Source: Pampus argenteus (Eukaryota > Chordata > Actinopteri > Scombriformes > Stromateidae). Taken from it: DNA of 64,000 bases. The stretch covers positions 18,171,001 through 18,235,000 of the forward strand of contig CM072879.1 in assembly GCA_036937835.1 (NCBI GenBank). The letters run 5' to 3'. The notes beneath the pieces are model-generated. The model was not told the DNA's origin and searched no databases. It saw only the letters and a list, made by a program, of their open reading frames with translations. Each line of letters begins with the position of its first letter. Within the stretch, counting starts at the first letter, position 1. Positions 48,350 through 60,354 of the stretch are shown in pieces. Position numbers and translations under genes: made by a program.

Positions 48350-48507
48350 CCTTTTTCACAAAGCAGGATTACCGAGTTAACTGGATGTCTTTGATGAGTA
48401 AAACCTAGACCGCTCTTCAAAGCTGGAACACGGTCAAAAGTAGAAAGAGCTGTTCTGGGTTTTACATGGCGTCCGGATAATTTTACAATCCTGCTCAGTG
48501 AGGAAGG
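48350..48507. mobile_element. Foldback (MITE-like) element
   Basis: The two halves are imperfect reverse complements. AGCAGGATT at 48362-48370 pairs with AATCCTGCT at 48487-48495. GTAAAACCTAGA at 48398-48409 pairs with TCTGGGTTTTAC at 48454-48465. Blocks between them (AGTTAACTGGATGTC against the complement of GGCGTCCGGATAATTTT) and a weaker outer stretch also pair. The arms of about 55-60 bases surround a short centre. This is typical of non-autonomous DNA transposons. I could not define a target-site duplication. Confidence 0.55.
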
Positions 48508-51127
48508 ACGTACGGACTGGAAAAGTCTGGACGGACTTAAGAGATGTTATTTCTTTATTTTTTTGGTTTAAAGACTTTGGCTGTTTGTTGTGTTTACTGA
48601 TGTTTCCTCAGGTGTTCTTCCTGTGTAATGCACTACAAACGAAAAAAAAAAAAAAAACACCTCGGGCTCGATTACACATTAAATAAAAAGAGCACCAACA
48701 GCGGTGTTCAGGTAAAAAAGAATTCAATAACTGAGGTCTGGGTTTTTAAAAGCCCACCTTTGCCGCTCCGAGCGCCTCCTGTACGACGTACAAACAAAAA
48801 GGAGCAATGACTCCCAGAATCAACAGGATATCACATATTCGATGGTACAATGAGTTCAAAGCCAAACATGACACTGTCCAGATGTCGTAAATGACACATC
48901 TCTGTCATATCTTCACAAAATAAAAGCTCATGTCAATGGCTTTTGTTCCACGCTGCATTTCATGTGAAGCCATTCCTTTTCATGCCCTCGTTCCTTGTTG
49001 ATCAAGGATCTCCTCGGAGAGGAAGAGAGGCTTTTTCTTCCTTATCTGATGTGCTTCCACTGCTTAATACACTTGCATTCTGATGCACAGATCAAAGGCC
49101 AGCGAGGAAATTCATCAAAAGGAATCATTCAAAAAAAAAAGAGAAAAAAGAAAGAAAGAAAGAGAAGAAGATATAAGAGATGTAGTTCTGAACAAATTAG
49201 ATGGTTATCTAATATTAGTAGAAACGACAAGCAAAGGCAAAAGGGGCACAATGAGAGTAAAACTGGGAGAACATATTCAGAATTCAAAAAAGGAATAACG
49301 GCGATGTTATAGGAGAGAGATGTATATATTACATGGTGCTATATGATATCTAGAGGCTGGTTAAAAACAACCATCTCGCTTCCAGCAGAACATAATGTGT
49401 TCTCTGCATGTGCGGTCTTGGAAATGGAGTTAATTGAGATAATTTGACAACAACAACAACAACAACAACAGCTATCATTTTAAAGCTGGAGCAGATTGAC
49501 TAAAAAAAAAAAGAAAAAAAAGGTAAATTATATCCCAGATGTACAGAGACGGTGGATGAGAACCAAATCCACTCGTGTTCTTGTTGAATTTAACATTAAG
49601 AAAAGAACAGAAACGTATTTTAATGTCTTCATGTTTTCAACTGACCCTTTACATAGAAACCTGCCTGCTCCGGTAGTTACGGTCCATTTAGTCTAAAATG
49701 GCAACTGTGGCTAGGATATTATTAGCTCAAGCTAGCTAACGAGCATTAGCTCCCTGAGTTTCTTCACCTTCTCTGACTCATTGTAAGGAAGAAAAAACCC
49801 AAACAGGACTTTAAATATTAGCTAACGTTAGCTGACAGCTAGTAGGTCAAGCTAGTGAGCCAGGAAAGCTAACATTTACAAATTATGCTAAGAGTAGACA
49901 AACACACTGTTTAATCTATTCTCTACACTTTTACACGTCTGTTTTTGGTTTTGAAAAGGTGAATTTTTTATTTTTTTTTATTTTGTTTAAATCACACAAC
50001 TGAGAGTTTTACTACAACCCCACACACACACGTCTGGTCTGGGTTACGGTTGGGGAGGTAATTAAGACACTTGGCGTACTACTACTTCTCCCCAGTCGCC
50101 TCCTGCTGCTGGCACACATCCTCACACTTTTAACCAGCGATCACCAGGATATTTTCTGGTCCTTATTCTTGGTCAGGCCTCTATTCGGGCACTTTCCCAG
50201 CTCTGGCTGAGACGATGCTCTCCAAGTATGTACAGTGCCAGTAACTACACTGGTATGTCCACCCACACCACAATCAGGTGTGTTTAGCAGCCTTGTTACA
50301 AACCCATTAGTGATTACTTAGATGAAAGTGCCTCCTCTCCTGTATGATCTGCTTTTTAACTGTCACTAAAAGGGTTTATTACACAAAGGAAACTTACCCA
50401 TTACTGTGTGCATGATACCTGTCACACAAAAAAATGTGCATGTTACAAAAACCTCCATGTCTAAGTGAGAAACAGTTTAAATATGTTACGTGGAGTATGC
50501 AAACATTATAAATACCTTTTCCATATCATACAGGTCCGCTGGTCAAACTGCTCAGTGTATAATCCACCAACTTGCACGTATCTCCATGAAGAATTCAGAC
50601 CTCGGGGAGGTTAAAATGGATTACTCTCAGCCTTTTAAGCCTGAAAAAGGAGCCATGTGACTGCCAACTGAGGCCATAAATATGCATTATGTTTAACGGC
50701 AAAGGAAATTTTAATGATCATCAAGGAGGAGGCCAAAAATGTAAAAACGTTTTACACGCAAAACAAATGTATGACAAAGTCTGAAGCATATTTTACCAGG
50801 TTGCACATATTCCAAAAATCAACTCATCACTCCTGGGTTGGCTGAGACAGTAAATCACGGAGATAGACGAGTGAACTCCAACAATGGGGGTGGATTTGGC
50901 TCATTTCATCTCAAAGCGACACGGGTCCATTTTAACAAGCACTCTTCAGTAAAACACCAAGATGAGAGAAATGTGGCCAGCCAAGCACTGAGCCCTAATT
51001 ACTGATATTTTTCTGCCAGAATGAGAAGCAAGTGGCAAATAACTGGATTACAAAGCCGAACACAAATTAATAAGACAAGATCAGGAGACGAACACTAAAC
51101 AACACTTCTTCTGAGGATGACGGGGAT

Positions 51128-51222
51128 CTGGGACGGGATGGGATGGGAAGGGCTGGGATGGGATAGGACGGGATGGAGATGGGATGGGATGGGATGGGAT
51201 GGGATGGGATGGGATGGGATGG
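51128..51222. repeat. (GGGAT)n pentamer array
   Basis: The left half has variant units (GGGAAGGGCT, GGGATAGGAC). The right half from about 51181 has eight perfect GGGAT units in a row and then GGAGGAGGGG. Closely spaced GGG runs with two-base loops are a strong G-quadruplex pattern on the plus strand. Confidence 0.95.
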
Positions 51223-52000
51223 AGGAGGGGTCTGTGTGAGGCGTGGTGCGTACAAAAAAACAACCAGCAAGACATCAGCAGAAATTAAATTAGTGCTATA
51301 ATGCGGTTCAGAGATCACTGGATGCTCTTGGAGATGTTCCAGTGAATCCTCAGCAATGTGACAATGTTTGAAAATAATATTTTCTGTCACCTGAACACCT
51401 GAAGAGACACGAACCAATTCTAAAATCAGCAACAAAGTCCCATATTGGAACAAAACTGTGCTCCGTGTATTCATGTGTGAATCACACTTTGACTGGTAAT
51501 GAGCAAAAAAAAAAAAAAAAGTAATTTCCATCAAAAAAAAGAACTTTTGCCTCCGGGCTAGTTCAATAATTAATCTGGTACTAAAAGGTAAAAAACATTT
51601 GCAGATAAAAAATCAGTGTTCTGTGAAGGTATCATCACTCACAGGCAGGTGATGCTGGTGAATGTGAACATTTATCCCTACAGGCCCGCCTCCGCCTGCG
51701 AGTCCTCATTACACCTTTAGTCAGTTGTCATAACACTCAAACACAAAAGGGTTCAATTCATACACGACAGGGAAAAAAAGCCTGCTGCTCTCTGAAGACG
51801 TGCCCATCGTATCATAACAATTAGCTGACAGATATTATCAACTAATGTATTCATCACTCCTACATCCACTCTCACAGTCAGCCATCCTCACAAATAGCTC
51901 TCTGATAACCAGACAGCGACACCTAATACTGTTCCACATCTGTAAAAGTCATGCTATGTTGGACTACTCAACAGCACATGATAAACAGTAGTGTGGAAAA

Positions 52001-52132
52001 AGTTTCAGGCTCCCACAGAGGCCTGATGTCAACTTCATGGAGTCAGTCTGGGATCACATGCACAGACAGAAGCAAACGATACAGCCTAAATCAACAGAAG
52101 AAGTGTGGCAAGTTCTCCAAGATGAAAACTGA
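52001..52132 (+). pseudogene. Tc1/mariner-like transposase, C-terminal fragment
   Basis: The frame reads RPDVNFMESVWDHMHRQKQ then QPKSTEEVWQVLQDEN before a TGA stop. This matches the region after the last catalytic Asp/Glu area of fish Tc1-like transposases: SPD-N-(I/M)E-(L/S)-W followed by RQ-PK/T-S-E-E-W-VLQ. The usual continuation after VLQ (a W-N-P segment and a Lys/Gly-rich end) is lost to the stop, and no catalytic DDE core or terminal inverted repeat is seen nearby. It is a dead fragment. Confidence 0.6.
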
Positions 52133-53048
52133 GCTCTTAACCACTGATTGAAATTGTTGATCTATTAACACATGATAGAAAATTAAGATTCCAGCTTTAC
52201 GTGCATCTCAAATGCAAACAAAACATCTTTTCCTCAAAATTTGTGATGCAATACTCCACAAACTGAGCGCTAGACGCCCTCGGGACACATTAAGTGACCT
52301 CAAAATAAAGAGCAGCACAGACAGAAGCATAATTTGCAGCGGGAGATAAAGCCAAAGAAAACACAGACAACGAGAACAGAGCGTAAAAGTACAGAAGTGA
52401 ATAAAACAGAAGCGAGAAAGAACAGGAAAGGGGCAAGAAAACAAAACGTGCAACACGGACGCCAAGCAGAAGAGAGAAAAAGAGAAGAAGAGAAGAAGTT
52501 TGAGGAGGGGAGCGTAAACGAGGAAGACACACACAGACAGCGAGTCTGGGGGCCGAGGGTTGGGAGAGTTGATGCTCTTTGAGTTCTGAAATGAAGAGAA
52601 ATGAGAAGAAATTGATGCAGGCCCAGAGGGAGGCGGGAGAACACTGTGTACCAGGACATTAGAGTCTGATATTACAGTACATAGGACACAATCTTTTCTC
52701 GCTCCCTGATACAATTCAATTCATACCCTGGATTCCTATTTGTGTCTCGCTCGCCCTGCTGCAACCGAATTCATATCCAAGAACCTATTCTCTCTCTCTC
52801 TCTCTCTCTTGGTGCAGTGATGACAGCTCGACCATATTAAGAGTGTGAGAACTGCTGCTACTGGGTATCTGCAGGTGGTGTGTGTGTGTGTGTGTGTGTG
52901 TGACCTCTCCGAATCTATTATCTCTGCAGGTATCAAGATCACAACCAACAGTCATGCGTGCTGACCAATCACTGCCAACACAAGCTGGTTTGTGTGTCTG
53001 TGTGTGTGTGTGTGTGTCTTTGATCTCTGGCTGTCCTTGCCATGCCCC

Positions 53049-53086
<38 letters not shown>

Positions 53087-53368
53087 TAAACACACATGCA
53101 CCACACACAGGGCAGCCTGTGTTGGCAGTAACACACACACACACACACAGAGAGCCCCCAGCTGTTTTCAGTCTCTCTCCTGTCGAACTGACAGACACTA
53201 AGCAGACTGATCTCCTCAACTTGAGACGTCAGCCTCTCTCCTCCTCCCCCTCATCTCTGTCTCTCTTCACTTCTTTTTTGTGTCTCGCCTTCTTGTCGTC
53301 TTCCTGATTCTGTTTTGTGTCTTTCTCACCCTTTCATTTCTTCCTTTCCCTCCCCTCTCACAGTCCAC

Positions 53369-53369
<1 letters not shown>

Positions 53370-53427
<58 letters not shown>
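53370..53427. repeat. (CT)n microsatellite
   Basis: About 58 bases of uninterrupted CT, with further CT tracts at 52785-52810 and 53049-53082. Confidence 0.97.
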
Positions 53428-53429
<2 letters not shown>

Positions 53430-55392
53430 ACCTCCCCCAGACCATCTGACACTCTCAATTATGTCTCCGGCTCAGTTTGTGACTGTATGCAGAGTGTACA
53501 TAACAAAAGCATGCAGTTATTTACTATGGGCTTGAATATTGTGTTGGTATATCAGGCCATAACGCTAGCAGGAAGTCAGCTGTATGCTAAACCTTGAGCC
53601 CAGTTGTTAGCCATGCAGTTTGACATTTATTACTGGATGCACAAACCAGAACAGTTTTTAAATCATAACAATAAAACATCATCTGAATCTAAGAGGATCC
53701 AAATAAAACATGTGCAGTAAGTGTACTGGAGGGATAACAGGAAGATCCTTTAAATACGATGGGACTAATCTTTGTTCATCTACTTGAAAGGGTCAGTTTA
53801 CCTCTGAGATTTCTGCTGCTACACTAAAACAACACAAGAGTGAGAGGAAAATTGGCTTGTGTTGTTTGCAGCATTGAAAAACTAGAAAACAAACGGTTTT
53901 GTAGTAGAGAGTACTTCCAATGAAAACTGTTGATGGAGCCGTGTGTGGATTATCCAGACGAACAGGGACACCGACTCTGGAAAGCCAACATGTTGCTACC
54001 TGGAGAAGAATAGTTTGGTTGAACCAACGCTGTAACTGTGCCACACGTAACCCAACATGCAGCATCACTAACACGGTACAGTGATGGATAGCTGAACACC
54101 GAGCGGTGCACAAATGTGCCAACAGGGCAGGTATTATAACCGTATTATTAAACTTCCTGAAATATTGCGACAATAGTCTGACTCAGTGCGAGTCCCGGGG
54201 GGAGTCGGGGGAGAGCAGCAGGTGAGCCAACTGTCAATCAACGCCCACACAGCTGATATTAAAGCTACCAAGTCTTCAAATCTTATTATTAACGGAGCAA
54301 TGCCTTCCAAAATGACCACCGACACACTTATTAGAGGGCCTGGAGGATGTTTGAGTGTGCTGTCATCTCTGCAACCGTATCACCCATCATCACCGGTCGA
54401 CTTCACTAATGGTCTTGTGGCTGAATTTAATCAGACTCTTGAAGAAACAGTCACTCTCTCTCTCTCTCTCTCCCTACGTTGCTGCTGTTTATAAGACTGT
54501 CGTTCGCCCTCACCTTCCCCGAGGCTCATCCAACTCTCTGGACTCTACTGTACCCTCTTCTCCGTCTCTCTCTCTTCCTCCATTTGTCTCCGCCGTCCAC
54601 TCCTTCGCCCACATTTTCACAAGGTCAGACCCACCCTCTCCTCGTCTCTGACACCTACTGTCCCTCTGCTGGTCTCTTTCTCTCCCTTTCTCTTTCATCT
54701 CCATCATTTTGTCTGTTCTTCTTCATCTCTCACCTTCCACATTACTTTTTTCTGCTTTCATCTGCTCCTGGCCGTGAGTCTGCTGTCCAATGGCCTATTA
54801 TATATTTAATTTCCCTCAAGGCCCTGCTCCTTATATTTCCTTGTCTCTTTCAGTCTGTATTCTTACATCATTCGATCTGTATTCTTGTCCAATGTTCCAG
54901 AAAAACCTTCTTTCATGTCACAAAGAGATGGTACAATCTACATTAGGTCCTTCAGAAAGGTGCTTAAGGGTCATCACCTGTGTAGGCCACAATGTATTTA
55001 TGTTTTATAAGTGTATTGCAATTCAAGACCAAACTTAGTTAGTTAGTAACATTTAGTAATTACCATTAAAAACACAAAGTACAGCTGAGACTGACGAGAA
55101 TATCTTTAGTTTGCAGCTAATTAATGGACAAATTAACATTTTGACCTGATAATGTCTCAACACCAAAAGTCAAACAAAGCCATGGATCGATCAATCAATC
55201 AATCAATCAATCAATCATAGAGCCACAATACATGTATATTGGCTGATAAGGAGTAAAGTAAAGACTGATGGTACTATATGGAAAATGGTCACCATCATAG
55301 GCTTAATGTTGGTCCTGAGTTATTATTACTTCTATGGGTATATATATATATTCATATATTTAGATACAGTTGTATTCATTTCATCATTCACA

Positions 55393-55739
55393 GCTCTTTC
55401 ACCATGTCACCGTCCGCTCTTTCACCGTGTCACCGTCCGCTCTTTCACCGTGTCACCGTCCGCTCTTTCACCGTGTCACCGTCCGCTCTTTCACCGTGTC
55501 ACCGTCCGCTCTTTCACCGTGTCACCGTCCGTTCTTTCACCATGTCACCGTCCGCTCTTTCACCATGTCACCGTCCGCTCTTTCACCATGTCACCGTCTG
55601 CTCTTTCACCATGTCACCGTCCGCTCTTTAACCATGTCACCGTCCGCTCTTTCACCATGTCACCGTCTGCTCTTTCACCATGTCACCGTCCGCTCTTTCA
55701 CCATGTCACCGTCCGCTCTTTTACAATCTGTCACTGTCG
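55393..55739. repeat. 23-bp minisatellite, 14 full copies plus one degenerate
   Basis: The unit is GCTCTTTCACCRTGTCACCGTCC, given here as CTCTTTCACC plus RTGTCACCGTCC. Fourteen copies fit exactly from 55393 to 55714 with no insertion or deletion; a fifteenth is degenerate. Copies 2-6 carry G at the R position; copies 1 and 7-14 carry A. The unit has no stop in any plus frame, so three overlapping open frames cross it. These are not genes. Confidence 0.96.
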
Positions 55740-56505
55740 CAGTTTTTCAACTATTTCTGTCTCTTTTTCAGTTGCTCTTTTATTCTGTCACTCTGCACCC
55801 TGCCAGGTTTTTTTTTGGTTTTTTATCCATCTGTCCATAAGTGTCTTTGAGTCCTTTCTTTCAACAGCTATCACTTTCTTTTCCTCTCTGATACTCATGT
55901 TTTTTTGTTTTTTTTCCAGTTTTTCACTATCCTTTACTTCCCAAGTTTTATGTCTTTCGGTCCTTTTTTTATCGTGTCATTCTCGTCTCTCTCTTTCTGT
56001 GTCACTCTTCGTTGGTTTGCCTCTGTCTGGCTCTCTCTTCCCCCATTTATTATCTCTGCCTTTATGCCTCTTCATTCCCATCATTTGTCTCCTTTGAAGC
56101 CTGCACTGTTGTGTGTGTGCGTGTGCGTGTGTGTGCGTGCATGTGATTGGTTGTGAGCCTAAGCTATATAAGAGCAGCATACTGAGAAAATTAAAAAGAG
56201 ATTTAACGGTTTTTGTGTGACAGATGGGAAAATGAAGTGTAGCAACAAATTCAAAGTATTATTTGTGTGTATATGCGTGTGTCAGAGGCAGAGACCAGCA
56301 GCAAGAGGAACATCATGTAGGGATTTGAGCATGATGGAGTATAAAGTACTTACACTGACCTGCGACCAATGCATTCATGAGTGCAGGCGTGCATGCATTC
56401 AAGCGACATACATGTGTACTGTATAATATGCATAATATGTATGTGTGTTTTTCTATCATGTGATTTGACAGTTCTCATGCTGAGGTATGCACCCCCACTC
56501 CCTGG

Positions 56506-56537
<32 letters not shown>

Positions 56538-56837
56538 ACACACACACACACACAGACACACACACACACACACAAGCCCTCAAAGCTACATCAGTGTGTT
56601 TGCTGAGAGTCGAGCTCTTCAGCGACTACCTCTCACTGCCTCTTAACACTGTGCTTCTCTCCAGTGACAATGCATGCTGGGAAAAAAAAACAACAATACA
56701 CAAACACTATAAATAATTACAATAATTTATCTGGTTTTGAAGAGTGTAATGTCAGTTAAATTACCTCTTTACACAATTCTACCAAGTCTCCAATAAAAGC
56801 AAGTATTGAAATAATGGCTGGGTGCAAACAATGGCTG

Positions 56838-56942
56838 GTAAAAAAATAAAAATAAATAAAAATAAATAAATAAAAATAAATAAAAATAAATAAAAATAAA
56901 TAAAAATAAATAAAAATAAAAATAAATAAATAAAAATAAAAA
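56838..56942. repeat. (AAAT)n/(AAAAAT)n tract
   Basis: A-rich tetramer and hexamer mix over about 105 bases. It could be an expanded poly-A tail of an old retroposon, but nothing recognisable sits beside it. Confidence 0.93.
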
Positions 56943-58134
56943 AGCCTTTATTACCTCTAGCTTGGCTCACACGGTTAAATCAGCTCATTGTATATTTAAA
57001 TATTCCCATCAGAGCAACACCATACTAACCACGTTGTTGCTCTGCTCTTCAGTTCAATCATTATTTCCTATTTTCTTTATTTTAATTTATAATACCTTAA
57101 GTAAATGTTTTTTTGGAAAGCATTCCTCTGAGGCAGAGGGATTACCTCCCGTCTCGCTCAAGGACATCTGAACATGACCGTTTTGTCCATTTCTCACGGT
57201 CGGCTAATCACCAGGCCAGCTGGGAGACGCAGCTTCACTTGAGAAAGTGGTTAATAATAGCACCTGATCTTTAAAGCTCACCAGCTGATTGCAGCAATAT
57301 TCAGAGCTCTTAGATAACAGTGATGGAGGGCAGGTTTCACTCTCTCCCGGTAATTTGTCCACATTTTACAATGTGACAGGTAAATCACTGTATTCCTTTC
57401 AAGTTCTCCACATAACATGGTATTAGATCTTTGATGCATGTGATAAATTATCCAGGCAAGAGTGAAGTATGCCCACCAGCTACATCCACGTTCAACTTGT
57501 CAGGTCTCCCGGAGCGCTAAAACCTAACACTAATTAGCTTCCACAACAAAGTCCCAAGACCTCAAAGGTAACGTTAACAAGCTAACACTTCCCGGAGCAT
57601 GATGGCATTTAATTCTCAGCAGCTCATAGTAGACGGCATGTTGAACTTTATTTCTTTGTCTGAGGAGACTGCATGCACATTCATCATTACTGACGTTTTA
57701 AATATGCATTTAAAAAGGCTAAAGTGCACCCAAATGTCCAGTTAATGACTCTGGATGGTTAAGATTTGACCAAACCAACCAACCAACCGAAGACAAGCTA
57801 GTTGCCGGGGCCAAGTAGGCGGCGATCTGTCGTGCAGCACTGAAAATAATCATATTCTCAATTGTTGAGCACAAGCCTGCCTCACTTTTCAAAAGGTGAG
57901 GAAATCCTACAGATGCAGCCAATTAAACTTCACAGCAAGGCGGGCTCGTGGTCATGCAGGATGTGAACGTGCTGCGGGACAAATCGGTTTGTTGCATCTA
58001 CGCTACAATGCATAAATCAGCCAACACGTGCTCAAACCGAAACAAGAGAATAAGTCTATTTCCAATTAGTGTTTTCAGCGCCCTCTACAGGACGGATGGG
58101 GGGTCACATCAGGTCACACACAGGACAACACATA

Positions 58135-58250
58135 GGAGCTGTAATTATGTTAACGTTGCGGTTAAATTCTCGTTAGGTTTAGGCACAAAAACCACTTGGT
58201 GAAGGAAACATCGTGGTTTGGGTTAAAATGGTGGTTTCTACTTCCTTAAA
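58135..58250. mobile_element. Possible degenerate teleost dispersed repeat
   Basis: Blocks GTTAGGTTTAGGCAC, AAAACCACTTGGTGAAGG and ATCGTGGTTTGGGTTAAAAT occur in an order I associate with an abundant fish repeat. No ends or duplications can be defined. Confidence 0.35.
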
Positions 58251-58663
58251 GTTACCATGGCAACGGTAAACACCACAACAAACGTGGTTTTTCCGGTTTT
58301 AAAAATAAAAAGCACTGACTGGGTAATCTGCTGCAGTCATCTGACTATCTGACCTCCTTCCTCCTAATGTCTCCTCACACGTTGAACACGTTCAGCATCA
58401 CCACATTCACACTGATTTACATCCAATGAAGAAGTAAAACTGTTTACGTGTGCTCTAACTGAATGCTCTCGCTCACAGCGCACAATTAAACACATAAATA
58501 AGTAAACCTTACATCCATTTTGGCAACCGTTAACAGCATCCATCTGCCCAGCTGAGCTCCATCTAACCCGCGAAAGCCTCCTCCGGCTCTCAGCACAGCG
58601 CCGGGATGGATGCTGCACCTTTCATTGAGATGTATGCAGCCACAGGCCTTGAGTGCAGGAACT

Positions 58664-58701
<38 letters not shown>

Positions 58702-59194
58702 CACACTCCCACTCTTCTGCCACGTTAAGCAAAGAGAAGGATACAAAACGTGCACAATGCTACACACAGACACACAAACATGTCCACACATCAACATTAA
58801 TAACCAATGCTACACATTCAATCACTTAAACTTACTTAAGAATTAAACTGCACAAAGCTCAGCTATCGAGGAGGTGCATGAACACAACACAACAGCCTGT
58901 GTATAGTCTCACTTAGGAACACACAAAGATGACTGTACACCTGCAGTAGAGCACACACACACACACACACACACACCCGCACGCTCAAGACAAGACAAAT
59001 GAAGACTGCATCTCGTTTACTAGCCAGTGCAGACAGGTCCTTATAAAACATGCATGGCGTGTATTCCCCGGCTATCTAGCTCCAAATACACACCCGCTCA
59101 CTCAAAACAATCCACATACGGGCTGCAGAAAGTACTGAATTGTGCTTGGCTGGCATGCTCCATCATCTTTTGACAGGCAATTATTTTATCACGC

Positions 59195-59231
<37 letters not shown>

Positions 59232-60313
59232 ACAAACACAGTGGCTGAAACATATACACAAGCTAATGTGCAGTCACATCTGATGAGAGCGCACCAAAAT
59301 GTACAGTTCATACAGACACACAGGTTAATAATTCAAAGCCCTGGTTAAGAGGGGGGCGCTCCCTCCTTATTAAATTATTGACAAGCAACATCTAGACTCT
59401 CTGCAGCTGACCTGAGGGACGGCCGGCGGGGAGGGAGGAGGACAAGAAGCATATGTGAGGGAGAAGAAAGGAGGAAGGAGGTGGAGAGGATCATTTGCGG
59501 CGGATGGAAAGCAGAAATTAACGTGGGAGAGAGTTCAGTATAAGACAATGGCTTCCTGATATAACAGAGAGCAGGAGAACCGAAGCGAACCCTAAATAAA
59601 TCCCGAAAGCCTTTAAATTGGAATTTAAATCGAATTGAGCCAAGAGACGGAGCGAAGTAAAAGCTGCTCTGTGCACTATTTCTGCTGCCTGCCTCTTTGT
59701 TGCTACGGGATGCAGAGGTGCTGGTTCACACACAGTATTCATTTCAGAGCAATTACTGCCTGTTGCTGCTGCGGTTTCCTGTACTGGATGTGCTCGATTG
59801 CAGCATGTCACTGCACTGGCACACAGGTATCTGTCCATCTGTCACTGCTGAAATCTCAGTCAATCAACACGTTACATATAACACACATGACTAATTAAAC
59901 ACAGCGCTGATGAGCAAACCTTTCAGAAAGTTTATTTATGCAACCAAAATGTTCTCGCGGTTGTTCTACTGACAAATATCGGAGATCATTTGGAGAGCGA
60001 GATGACAAAGATCCATCCATCTCATCACAGACGAGGTCTGGTAAAAAAAAAAAAAAAAAATTATTCCGACATTATCGGGGAACCTAAACGCATCACACTG
60101 CACGTGTGAAAGTTATGTTCTTATAGAGCAGTGTCATACTGTCAGGAAAGTTATTATTGATTTTTGATAATTGATACCTCTTAATACTAATACTAAGTTA
60201 ATAGTGACTGTATATTTTTAAAGATAAAGATACTATGAACTCTTTTAGCAGCACGGGAGCATTAAAAGGTAGTTTTGTAAAGTCAGCAGAGTTTCATCTC
60301 ATATATATACCCA

Positions 60314-60354
<41 letters not shown>

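Noticed and set aside
55285..56097. A 270-codon plus-strand frame with two overlapping frames
   Set aside because: It is produced by the stop-free 23-bp minisatellite followed by CT-rich sequence. Three frames are open at once and composition is not coding-like.
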